The notes beneath the pieces were generated by a model. It was not told the origin of the DNA and made no database searches. It worked only from the letters and a program-made list of their open reading frames with translations. A program made the position numbers and the translations under genes. DNA of 33,829 nucleotides from Myxococcales bacterium. GTDB lineage: Bacteria; Myxococcota_A; UBA9042. Below, piece after piece: positions 26,475 through 33,829 of the stretch; position 1 is the first letter of the stretch; every line of letters begins with the position of its first letter. The DNA lies in assembly GCA_009692425.1 (NCBI GenBank), contig SHZF01000048.1:1-33829 (forward strand), given 5' to 3'.

Positions 26475-28054
26475 CGCAGCACCTCGAGCGCGCGACCGGC
26501 CACGGCGGGCAGGTAGTCTGCGGTGCCGACGTCGATCAAGTCGAGGCCGAGCCGGGGCCACACGCCGAGCGCCACGAGCAGGGCCACCAGGACGGCGAGC
26601 GAAAACCACTCGACCCCGCGGGCGTCGGACAAGTCCGGGTAGGGGTCAGGTGCGCCGGGGGGATCCGACGCCGACGCCGCCTGGCCGTAGGGGCCCCAGA
26701 AAATCGCCTTTGCCGCGCGCAACACGTAGACCGCAGTCAGGAACGCGCCGACCAGCCCCGCGACGGCCCACACCGGCTGACCGCCCTGCCAGGCGCCGAG
26801 GAACACAAGAAACTCCGCGCCAAAGCCCGCCAGCCCCGGCAGCCCGAGCGACGACAGCGCGGCGATGGTGAAACACACCGCGATGCCCGGCATCCGCGCG
26901 CCGAAGCCACCCATCTGCGGCACGTCTCGGCTGTGGGCGCGGCCATAGACGAGGCCGACCAGCGCGAAGAAAAGCGCCGTCATCAGGCCGTGGGCGACCA
27001 TTTGGAACACCGCGCCGTTCCAGCCGTTCACCGTGAGCGTCGCTGCGCCGAGCATGACGACGCCCATGTGGCTCACCGAAGAATACGCAATGATGTACTT
27101 GAGGTCCGTCTGCGCCATCGCCGCCAGCGCGCCCCACAAGATGTTCACGGTGGCCACGACGCCGACGAGCCACGCCAGTTCGCGCGCGCCTTCGGGCAGC
27201 AGCACCATGCCGATGCGGATGACGCCGTAGGCCCCCAACTTCATCAGCACGCCCGCGTGCAGCATCGACACCGCCGTCGGTGCCGCAGCGTGACCGTCGG
27301 GCGACCAGGTGTGGAACGGAAAGACGCCGGCCAGCGAGCCGAAGCCGACCCACAGCGCCACGAACGCCCACAGTTGCAGGTTGCGCTCGAACGGCACCTT
27401 GGCGAGGTCGCGGATGTCGAACGACTGCGAGCCCGCCGCCACGTACAGGCCGACCATCGCGAAAAGCACGAGCGCCGAGCCGACGAGCAGCATCAGCGTC
27501 AGCTTCATCGCGGCGTACTCCTTGCCGCCGATGTCGAGCCGAGACCAGACGAAGCCGAGCGGCCCACCCTTGGCAACGCGCTTCGACGTGCCCCAGATGG
27601 CAATCAGCAGGTACATCGGCAGCACGGCGATTTCGTAGCACAGGAAGAACACAAACAAATCGAGCGACGCGAACACCCCTTGCACGCCGCCCGACAGCAG
27701 CAGCAGCAGGGCGAAGAAGTCGCGCGGCCTCTCCTTGACATCCCAACTTGCGAACACGCCGGCCAGCAGGATGACGCCGGTCAAGACGAGCAACGGCAGG
27801 CTCCAGCCATCGACGCCGAACGTCAGCGCGATGCCCAACGACGGCACGAACGGCAGCGACGACACGTGCTGGATGCCGGCAGCGGTGCGATCATACGTCG
27901 CGGCGGCTCCGAGCGCGGCAGCCAGCGAAACGGCGGCGCCGACGACCGACGTCCAGCGCACCAGGCCGACGAGCCGGCCGGGCATCGCGACGAGCACCGC
28001 AAACGCGACGAGCGGGGCGGCGACGGCGATTTGGACGAGGGTGGCGCCTTGCAT
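26471..28054 (-). CDS. nuoM: NADH-quinone oxidoreductase subunit M
   Basis: A 527-residue membrane subunit of complex I with about 14 helices. Typical motifs are FFLCYEIAVLPMYLLIAIWG (conserved Glu in helix 5), GFGSLAGVFPFHTWSPDGHAAAPTAVSMLHAGVLMKLGAYG with the channel Lys and His, and DLKYIIAYSSVSHMGVVMLG. The length is normal. ATG at 28054 follows AGGA by seven bases. The frame is open upstream through a run of 20-bp repeats, but that part has no NuoM character. The stop overlaps the nuoN start. Confidence 0.95.
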   Translation of the reverse strand: MQGATLVQIAVAAPLVAFAVLVAMPGRLVGLVRWTSVVGAAVSLAAALGAAATYDRTAAGIQHVSSLPFVPSLGIALTFGVDGWSLPLLVLTGVILLAGVFASWDVKERPRDFFALLLLLSGGVQGVFASLDLFVFFLCYEIAVLPMYLLIAIWGTSKRVAKGGPLGFVWSRLDIGGKEYAAMKLTLMLLVGSALVLFAMVGLYVAAGSQSFDIRDLAKVPFERNLQLWAFVALWVGFGSLAGVFPFHTWSPDGHAAAPTAVSMLHAGVLMKLGAYGVIRIGMVLLPEGARELAWLVGVVATVNILWGALAAMAQTDLKYIIAYSSVSHMGVVMLGAATLTVNGWNGAVFQMVAHGLMTALFFALVGLVYGRAHSRDVPQMGGFGARMPGIAVCFTIAALSSLGLPGLAGFGAEFLVFLGAWQGGQPVWAVAGLVGAFLTAVYVLRAAKAIFWGPYGQAASASDPPGAPDPYPDLSDARGVEWFSLAVLVALLVALGVWPRLGLDLIDVGTADYLPAVAGRALEVLR

Positions 28055-28071
28055 GAGGTCCTGGTGGAAAG

Positions 28072-28122
28072 GCGGGAAAGGGGAAGTGAAAGCGGGAAAG
28101 GGGAAGTGAAAGCGGGAAAGGG
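28072..28122. repeat. 20-bp tandem repeat between nuoL and nuoM
   Basis: Two perfect 20-bp units (28072-28091 and 28092-28111), starting GCGGGAAAGG and ending AGTGAAA, are followed by a partial third copy. On the transcribed (minus) strand the array is almost all pyrimidine. It fills much of the 85-bp gap, the longest inside this otherwise tightly packed operon. Confidence 0.85.
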
Positions 28123-28139
28123 AGGACGGGGAACAGGGG

Positions 28140-29975
28140 TCAGCGGGCATACACCGAGGCGACCGCAAGCAGCAGCAGGCCGGCGACGACGGCGGTGAGG
28201 TAATCGTAGGTCTTGCCGGTCTGGATGCGGCGGGCCCGCTCGGCCCCAGACTGGCTCGCGAACGCGCTCAGGTTCATGACGCCGTCGATAAGGTAGCGGT
28301 CGACCCACGCGACGCTGCGCGAGAACGCCAGCAGACCCATGCGGTAGGCCGCCTGAAACGCGCGATCGACCGCCGCCGCCCGCACGAACGCCAGCCCCGC
28401 CCGCACCCCGGGTAGGGCGAGCGCGTCGCGGCGACGGGGACCATACAGCGCGAACCCGACCGCGAACCCCGCCAGCGCCAGCCCGTGGGCGATGTGGCCC
28501 AGCCAAGAATGCGGCCGTTCGCGCACGGCCACCAGCACGGGCGCCACGCTGTCGAACAGGGCGAACCCGGCTACCGACAGCAGCGCCAGCAGCAGGACGG
28601 GTGCCAGCATCGACGCAGGCGCCTCATGGGCGTGGTCGGCGTGGGCCGAAGCGGGGCCGAACAGCGCGAGCAGCACGCTGCGGGTCATGTAGAACGCCGT
28701 CAGCCCCGCGGCCGCCAGCAGCAGCACCAGCGGACCCTGCAGGCCGGCGTGGCCGACACCCGCAAGCACGAGTTCCTTCGAGGGATACAACCCCAGCGCC
28801 AAGGCGCCGACGATGAACGCGCCGCCAGAGAACTTCAGCCTGCGCAGCAGACCGCCCATGTCGGCGAGTTCGTTGCTGTGCACGGCGTGGATCAGGCAGC
28901 CGGCACCAAGGAAAAGCAGCGCCTTGAACGCCGCGTGGCCGATTAGATGCGCATACGCCGCGTCGATGGCGCCCGCACCGGCAGCGGCCACCATGTAGCC
29001 CAACTGGGCGCACGTCGAATACGCCAACACCTTCTTGATGTCGGTCTGGGCGCACGCCACGACGGAAGCGAACAGGCCCGTGAAGGCGCCAATCCAGGCC
29101 ATCGCGAGCCGCACGTCGGGCGCCGCATCGAAAATCGGCCACGCGCGCACCAGCAGGTAGACGCCAGCGGCGACCATGGTGGCGGCGTGCAGCAGCGCGC
29201 TGACGGGCGTCGGCCCCTCCATGGCGTCGGGCAGCCAGACGTGGAGCGGAAACTGGGCAGACTTGCCCATCACCGCCACGAAAAGCAGCGCGGCGACCAG
29301 CGTGGCACCCGCGGGGCCGAGGGCCTGTACGGTCGCCGGACTCCAGTCGAGCGCGTGCGTCTGGACATACAGCACGACGATGGCGGCGCCCAGGCCGATG
29401 TCGGCCAGCTTGGTCAGCCAGAACGCCTTGACGGCGGCCCGCGCAGCGCTCGGTTTCTGCCACCAGAAGCCGATCAGCAGGTAGCTCGCGAGGCCGACGA
29501 GTTCCCAGCCGACGAACAACTGGAGCAGGTCCTTGGCGACGACCAGCAACAGCATCGCCACCAGAAAAAGACTGTGGAACGCGTAGTAGCGGCCGAAGCT
29601 CTCTTTCGGTTCGTCGTGCAGGTAGCCGAGCGAGTAGACTTGCACGCACAGCCCGACCAAGGTGACGACCGCCAGCATCGGCACGCTCGTCGCGTCGAGG
29701 TAGACGCCCAGGGTCGCCCAAGTCTGCCCCGCGCTCACGAGCCACGGCACCGTCAAGTCCGCGACCGCTTCACGCGGAGCGCCCGCAAACACCAGGGCGA
29801 ATGCACACGCCGTCGAGACGAGCGCGGCCACGATGGCCACAGCCGCCGCCGGCGTACCCGTCGCGCGCAGCGGCCGCAGCAAACCCAACAGCAGGAACGC
29901 CGCCAGCGGCGCCACGATGGTGGCGAGGCCAACCACGGCGGCCGACATTCCGAAAACGGGCGGGAAGGCGACCAC
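28140..29975 (-). CDS. nuoL: NADH-quinone oxidoreductase subunit L
   Basis: A 611-residue membrane subunit at the distal end of complex I. It has YSLGYLHDEP, FVGWELVGLASYLLIGFWW (conserved Glu), VMGKSAQFPLHVWLPDAMEGPTPVSALLHAATMVAAGVYL (Lys and His of the channel) and DIKKVLAYSTCAQLGYM. The lateral helix region and the last transmembrane segment at the C-terminus (LTAVVAGLLLLAVASVY) are present, so it is NuoL rather than Mrp-type. GTG at 29975 is taken because AAGGGG lies six to seven bases upstream, overlapping the nuoK stop; an ATG at 29948 is less likely. Confidence 0.95.
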   Translation of the reverse strand: MVAFPPVFGMSAAVVGLATIVAPLAAFLLLGLLRPLRATGTPAAAVAIVAALVSTACAFALVFAGAPREAVADLTVPWLVSAGQTWATLGVYLDATSVPMLAVVTLVGLCVQVYSLGYLHDEPKESFGRYYAFHSLFLVAMLLLVVAKDLLQLFVGWELVGLASYLLIGFWWQKPSAARAAVKAFWLTKLADIGLGAAIVVLYVQTHALDWSPATVQALGPAGATLVAALLFVAVMGKSAQFPLHVWLPDAMEGPTPVSALLHAATMVAAGVYLLVRAWPIFDAAPDVRLAMAWIGAFTGLFASVVACAQTDIKKVLAYSTCAQLGYMVAAAGAGAIDAAYAHLIGHAAFKALLFLGAGCLIHAVHSNELADMGGLLRRLKFSGGAFIVGALALGLYPSKELVLAGVGHAGLQGPLVLLLAAAGLTAFYMTRSVLLALFGPASAHADHAHEAPASMLAPVLLLALLSVAGFALFDSVAPVLVAVRERPHSWLGHIAHGLALAGFAVGFALYGPRRRDALALPGVRAGLAFVRAAAVDRAFQAAYRMGLLAFSRSVAWVDRYLIDGVMNLSAFASQSGAERARRIQTGKTYDYLTAVVAGLLLLAVASVYAR

Positions 29976-29978
29976 CGG

Positions 29979-30278
29979 CTACCCCTTCAACTCGGACGCT
30001 GCGCCGACGCGCACGCTGCGGTGCGAACGGTGCAGCAGGATCACGATCGACAGGCCGACCGCCACCTCGGCGACCGTCAGCGCGAGGCCAAACAGCGCGA
30101 ACGCCTGACCGTGCAGATTGCCGTGCAGGCGCGAGAATACGGCGAGGTTCAGGTTGACGGCATTGGCCATGAGTTCGATCGCCACCAGCACGCCGATCGC
30201 ATTGCGCCGCGTCAGCACGCCGTACACGCCGAGCGCAAACAGCGCCGCGCCGAGCAGCAACCAGGGTTGGACGGGCAT
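29979..30278 (-). CDS. nuoK: NADH-quinone oxidoreductase subunit K
   Basis: A 99-residue, three-helix membrane subunit of standard length. RRNAIGVLVAIELMANAVNLNL has the conserved Glu of helix 2, and LTVAEVAVGLSIVILLHR has the conserved Glu of helix 3; both are part of the proton path next to NuoJ. It lies between nuoJ (13 bp upstream) and nuoL (3 bp downstream). Confidence 0.95.
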   Translation of the reverse strand: MPVQPWLLLGAALFALGVYGVLTRRNAIGVLVAIELMANAVNLNLAVFSRLHGNLHGQAFALFGLALTVAEVAVGLSIVILLHRSHRSVRVGAASELKG

Positions 30279-30291
30279 GCGCGGCGTCTCC

Positions 30292-30798
30292 TTATGGGTC
30301 CGTCTTGCGAGCGAGCGCGACCGCGCCGAGCAGGGCGGCCAGCAGCAACACGCTGATGGCCTCGAACGCCACGAGGTGGTCGCCGAGCACGAGTTCGCCG
30401 AGCCGTGCGGTCGAGGCGTCGAGCGCGGCCGCCGGCACCGGCAGGGGCGTCTGGTAGAGTGCCGCCGCCACCACGCCGAAAAGTGCGGCCGCGAAGAACG
30501 CTCCCAGCCACGGCCGCTGCGGTGCGGAGTCGTTCGACAGCCGTCCCGGCGCGCCGCCGTCGTGGCGGTGGTCGGTGAGCATCACCCCAAAAAGCATCAG
30601 CGTGACCACGCCGCCCGTGTACAGCAGGATTTGCATGGCGGCGAGGAACGGCGCGCTGAGCAGCACGTATGCCGCCGCCGTCGCGATGAGGCTGACGGCC
30701 AGCCACAGCACCGCGTGCACGAGGTTGCGGCTGCGCACGGCAAGCAGGCCAGAGCCGAGCATGGCGGCGGCGACGAGGCCGAAGGCGAGCTGGGCCAT
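30292..30798 (-). CDS. nuoJ: NADH-quinone oxidoreductase subunit J
   Basis: A 168-residue membrane subunit with five predicted helices. NLVHAVLWLAVSLIATAAAYVLLSAPFLAAMQILLYTGGVVTLMLF contains the conserved helix 3 region of NuoJ, which bends during turnover. Its ATG overlaps the nuoI stop by one base (TGATG at 30800-30796). Confidence 0.94.
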   Translation of the reverse strand: MAQLAFGLVAAAMLGSGLLAVRSRNLVHAVLWLAVSLIATAAAYVLLSAPFLAAMQILLYTGGVVTLMLFGVMLTDHRHDGGAPGRLSNDSAPQRPWLGAFFAAALFGVVAAALYQTPLPVPAAALDASTARLGELVLGDHLVAFEAISVLLLAALLGAVALARKTDP

Positions 30799-31448
30799 CA
30801 GGGCGCCTCCGAATTCTCGACGGGCGCCGGTGCGACAGGGCGGGCCTGTGCGACGGATTCTGTCGCATTGCCGACAGCTGGCACAACAGATACGACAGCT
30901 TCTGTCGCTACCGGAGCGGGCGGCGTCCGCGTCGGGTCCTGCATGTCCCACAGCTTCGTCGCGTTCGCCCACGACAGCCGGCGTTGCGTCTCGTTGGCGT
31001 AGAGCTTGTCCATCGTCAGTACGAGGTCTTCGCGCGCATAGCTCGGCACTTCGGCGGCCGCGACCATCACGATGGCGTCGACGGGGCACACCTGCACGCA
31101 CAGCTCACAGTAGATGCACGCGTTGGCGTCGAGCGTGAAGTCCGCGAGGTAGCCGCGGTTCTTGCCCGTGGTCGGGCTGACACGCTTCTCGCCGGGCGTC
31201 ACGGTGATGATGTCGCTCGGGCAAATCTGCTGGCACAGCTTGCACGCGATGCAGGCCTCTTCGCCCTGCCCGCCTTCTGTGGCGGGCGAGCCCTCCGGCC
31301 CCGCCGCCTCGTGGACGAGCGCGAAGCTCGCCCGGTAGCGCTCCGTACGCGGCCGCACCACCTGGGGGAACTCGACGGTGACGGTCGCCCGCCGCGTCTG
31401 GCGCAGCGTGACGAGGCTTGCTTTGAACGCATCGAGCAGGTAGCCCAT
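30798..31448 (-). CDS. nuoI: NADH-quinone oxidoreductase subunit I
   Basis: A 216-residue iron-sulfur subunit that carries electrons toward the quinone site. Two [4Fe-4S] motifs are complete: CIACKLCQQICP (C66, C69, C72, C76) and CIYCELCVQVCP (C111, C114, C117, C121). The core ends near residue 170. A Pro/Ala/Val-rich tail of about 45 residues follows that is not usual in this subunit. The ATG is two bases after the nuoH stop (TGA-cc-ATG). Confidence 0.95.
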   Translation of the reverse strand: MGYLLDAFKASLVTLRQTRRATVTVEFPQVVRPRTERYRASFALVHEAAGPEGSPATEGGQGEEACIACKLCQQICPSDIITVTPGEKRVSPTTGKNRGYLADFTLDANACIYCELCVQVCPVDAIVMVAAAEVPSYAREDLVLTMDKLYANETQRRLSWANATKLWDMQDPTRTPPAPVATEAVVSVVPAVGNATESVAQARPVAPAPVENSEAP

Positions 31449-31450
31449 GG

Positions 31451-32464
31451 TCAACCCTGCCCTTGCGTGAGCTTGACCCACACCGCCGCCGCGCCGACCA
31501 GCCCCAACGCGAGCGGCAGCAGCCAGACCCAGCACGCGTACATGAGTTGGTCCGAGCGGAAGCGAACGAGCGACCAGCGCAGCACGTAGATGAACACGAA
31601 CAGCACGCCGGTCTTCAGCACCATCCACACCACGCCGTCGTACCACGTGGCGTCGAAGAAGGGGCCATCCCAGCCGCCGAGGAAAAGCGTCGCGGCGACG
31701 GCCGACGAGATCAACGTGTGCACGTATTCGGCCATCGGGAACAGGCCGAGGTTCATCGCGGTGTATTCGACGCTGATGCCGGCGATCAGTTCGCTCTCGG
31801 CCTCGGGCACGTCAAACGGGATGCGGTTGGCCTCGGCGAGGCTGGTCACGAAAAAAACGACGAATGCGACGAGGCCAATGCCCGGCGGCCACAACACAAA
31901 CCAGCCGTGGTCGTGCTGGAACCGCACGATATCCTTTAGGTTCAGTGAGCCCGCCAGGATCACGGGCACCATCGCCGACAACAGCAGCGGGATTTCGTAG
32001 CTGATGCCCTGAGCGACGGCCCGCATCCCGCCGAAAAGCGCATACTTGTTGTTGCTTGCCCACCCGGCGATCCAGATCGGCAGCAGCATGAGCCCCGCGA
32101 GCGCGAGCACCCACAGGATGCCCACGTCGAGGTCGGCGATGTAGATGGTCTCGGACCACGGCACGACCGCGAGCGCGGCTACGGTGCAGAAAAGCACCAG
32201 CGGCGGCGCGAGCCGGAACAGCCACGGGTCCGCATCGCGCGGAATGAGAATCTCCTTGCGCAGCATCTTCAAGGCATCGGCGAGCGGTTGCAGCAGGCCG
32301 GCGGGTCCGACGATCGTGGGGCCGAGGCGGTTCTGCATGCGCGCCGACAGCTTGCGCTCGAACCAGATCGACCACGCGCAAGTCGTCATCACGGCCGTCA
32401 CCACGAGGACGGACATGAACAGTGGCCGCAACCACACGTGATTCATGACAAAGTCCATACCCAT
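31451..32464 (-). CDS. nuoH: NADH-quinone oxidoreductase subunit H
   Basis: A 337-residue membrane subunit that shapes the quinone chamber. IWFERKLSARMQNRLGPTIVGPAGLLQPLADALKML is diagnostic, as are GWASNNKYALFGGMRAVAQGISYEIPL and ANRIPFDVPEAESELIAGISVEY. Length is normal. Its ATG directly follows the nuoD stop (TAG-ATG); a second ATG two codons later is also possible. Confidence 0.96.
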   Translation of the reverse strand: MGMDFVMNHVWLRPLFMSVLVVTAVMTTCAWSIWFERKLSARMQNRLGPTIVGPAGLLQPLADALKMLRKEILIPRDADPWLFRLAPPLVLFCTVAALAVVPWSETIYIADLDVGILWVLALAGLMLLPIWIAGWASNNKYALFGGMRAVAQGISYEIPLLLSAMVPVILAGSLNLKDIVRFQHDHGWFVLWPPGIGLVAFVVFFVTSLAEANRIPFDVPEAESELIAGISVEYTAMNLGLFPMAEYVHTLISSAVAATLFLGGWDGPFFDATWYDGVVWMVLKTGVLFVFIYVLRWSLVRFRSDQLMYACWVWLLPLALGLVGAAAVWVKLTQGQG

Positions 32465-33655
32465 CTACCGATCCACCTCGCCCATCACGGGGTCGAGCGA
32501 GCCGAGGATCGCGATGGCGTCCGACAGCGTGTTGCCCGGCAGCAGGTAGGGAATCGTGGCGAGCGCGTGCAGGCTCGGCGGGCGAATCTTCAGCCGATAC
32601 GGAGACATCCCCTTGTTCCCGCCGGCGATCAGGTAGGTGCCGAGTTCGCCGCGCGGCGACTCGATGCCGACGTAGGCCTGGCCTTCCTTGATTTTCACGT
32701 GCGTCGGGCCTTTGGTCGGCTTCAAGGCGGCGATCGGGCCCTCTGGAATCCCCTGCACGAGTTGGCGCACCAGGCGGATCGACTCGACGAGTTCGTGGTA
32801 GCGCACCATGAAGCGCGCGTAGCAGTCGCCTTCGGTGAACGTCGGCACGCGCACCTCGACCTCGTCGTAGCAGTGGTAGGGCGCGTCGCGGCGCAGGTCG
32901 AGGTCCACTCCAGACGCCCGGCCGATCGGCCCGCCGAGCCCCAACTCCAGCGCCAGGTCGCGGCCCAGCACGCCCACGCCGACCGTGCGGTCGCGAAAGA
33001 TGGCGTTGGCGGCCGTCAGCGTGACGTAGTCGGGCAGCGCGCTTTCGATGGCGTCCATCTCGGCCAGCACGCGCCGGTCCCAGCCGGGCGGCACGTCGTG
33101 GCGATTGCCGCCGACCTGGTGGGTGTTGTAGTGGAAGCGACAACCGGTCAGTTCTTCGAACAGGTCCAGCACGCGGTCGCGGTCGCGAAAGGCGTACATG
33201 AACACCGACGCGCCGCCTCCAATGGCCCCGCCGACGTCGAGCGCGAACGTGCCCACGGCGATGAGGTGGGACGCAATGCGCTGCATCTCGGCCAGCAGGG
33301 TCCGCAGCCAGCGCGCGCGCCGCGGCACCTCGAGACCGAGCAACTTCTCGAAGGCCATGTTGACGGCCTGCTCGTTAAGCATCGGGGCGATGTAGTCGTT
33401 CTTGTCGAAGATCGGCGTCACGTTGGCGTACGTCAGCTTCTCGCAGAGCTTTTCGACGCCGCGGTGCAAGAAGCCGGGGTAGCTCACCGCCTTGACGATG
33501 ACCTCGCCGTCGAGCACGAGCTTGACGCGGAACACGCCATGCGTAGACGGGTGCTGCGGCCCGAGGTTCAGCACCATCAGGTCGGCTGCGGGGTCGTAGG
33601 CGTCGAGGTCCAGGTAGGGGTCCGGACGCGCAGGTGGGTGCAGGGCGGTAAACAT
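32465..33655 (-). CDS. nuoD: NADH-quinone oxidoreductase subunit D
   Basis: A 396-residue 49-kDa-type subunit that, with NuoH and NuoB, forms the quinone site. LNLGPQHPSTHGVFR has the conserved quinone-pocket His, PGFLHRGVEKLCE, TPIFDKNDYIAPMLNE, and the C-terminal RLKIRPPSLHALATIPYLLPG and DAIAILGSLDPVMGEVDR are all typical. It is a separate protein, not fused to NuoC. The start lies 33 bp after the nuoC stop. The gene passes directly to nuoH, with no nuoE, nuoF or nuoG between. Confidence 0.97.
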   Translation of the reverse strand: MFTALHPPARPDPYLDLDAYDPAADLMVLNLGPQHPSTHGVFRVKLVLDGEVIVKAVSYPGFLHRGVEKLCEKLTYANVTPIFDKNDYIAPMLNEQAVNMAFEKLLGLEVPRRARWLRTLLAEMQRIASHLIAVGTFALDVGGAIGGGASVFMYAFRDRDRVLDLFEELTGCRFHYNTHQVGGNRHDVPPGWDRRVLAEMDAIESALPDYVTLTAANAIFRDRTVGVGVLGRDLALELGLGGPIGRASGVDLDLRRDAPYHCYDEVEVRVPTFTEGDCYARFMVRYHELVESIRLVRQLVQGIPEGPIAALKPTKGPTHVKIKEGQAYVGIESPRGELGTYLIAGGNKGMSPYRLKIRPPSLHALATIPYLLPGNTLSDAIAILGSLDPVMGEVDR

Positions 33656-33688
33656 GACAGGGGGTTGGCGCCAGCGCGCCGACGGGTC

Positions 33689-33829
33689 CTAGCGCCAGGG
33701 CGCGTGCGAGGTCTCGATGGCGTAGTCCTTGCGCAACGGATGGCCGGGCCAGTCCTCGTCCATCATGAGGCGGCGCAAGTCGGGGTGGCCGCCGAAGCGG
33801 ACACCGACGAGGTCGTACTGTTCGCGTTC
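33689..33829 (-). CDS. nuoC: NADH-quinone oxidoreductase subunit C, C-terminal end (cut by window edge)
   Basis: Reading the minus strand from the right edge gives 46 residues: [19 protein letters not shown], then [19 protein letters not shown] and a stop at 33689. The E-R-E-x-Y-D-L-x-G-[IV]-x-F and DW-x-GHPLRKDY motifs identify the 30-kDa-type subunit. The rest, and presumably nuoB and nuoA, lie outside the window. Confidence 0.93.
   Translation of the reverse strand, partial: EREQYDLVGVRFGGHPDLRRLMMDEDWPGHPLRKDYAIETSHAPWR

Noticed and set aside
28055-28168. NuoM start upstream of 28054
   Set aside because: The upstream frame reads through the tandem repeat (SRFHFPFPAFTSPFP-like) and part of nuoL; the ATG at 28054 has a ribosome site and matches the normal NuoM start.

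Overview
The window is a GC-rich (roughly 68-70% by eye) piece of a Gram-negative bacterial chromosome. Many lipoproteins, a cysteine-paired Sel1-repeat protein, a kinase with a zinc ribbon, a lipoprotein with a Cys-rich GPCDDGDPCT-type segment, and a nuo operon without nuoE, nuoF and nuoG between nuoD and nuoH all fit Myxococcota or a related former deltaproteobacterial lineage. That placement is inference; no 16S gene is present.

Layout. (1) 1-1789, plus strand: the C-terminal barrel of an Omp85-family protein, cut by the left edge, then a class IV aminotransferase. (2) 1791-1873: a palindromic interspersed repeat between convergent genes. (3) 5914-1919, minus strand: a cyclophilin-type PPIase followed by three lipoprotein genes (an NTF2-like candidate, a protein with Tudor-like barrels, and the Sel1-repeat protein). 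(4) 6122-6835, plus: a family 2 glycosyltransferase, with divergent promoter candidates shared with the PPIase side. (5) 7158-12712, plus: a clear promoter, then rplC outside any S10 operon, two unrecognised genes, and hemC-hemD-hemL for tetrapyrrole synthesis. (6) 12723-16357: a histidine kinase and an OmpR-type regulator split by a 291-bp MITE-like element that carries a DUF2442 remnant, followed by a large lipoprotein. (7) 16600-18510: a GFA-family protein and IMP dehydrogenase (guaB). (8) 23640-18846, minus: a zinc-ribbon membrane protein and a 1213-residue lipoprotein with several Ig-like domains and a C-terminal half that looks like BPI/LBP (TULIP) lipid-binding modules. (9) 23658-24668, plus: a Ser/Thr kinase, divergent from group 8. 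(10) 33829-24726, minus: nuoC (partial), D, H, I, J, K, L, M, N, encoding most of respiratory complex I.

Together the recognisable genes cover core metabolism (haem precursors, GTP synthesis, respiration), translation, and a rich cell-envelope set. The most unusual item is the BPI-like lipoprotein: its double TULIP arrangement is best known from animal lipid-transfer and LPS-binding proteins. Next are the orphan rplC-hem gene string, the repeat that splits a two-component system, and the long periplasm-side or cytoplasmic insertion predicted in NuoN.
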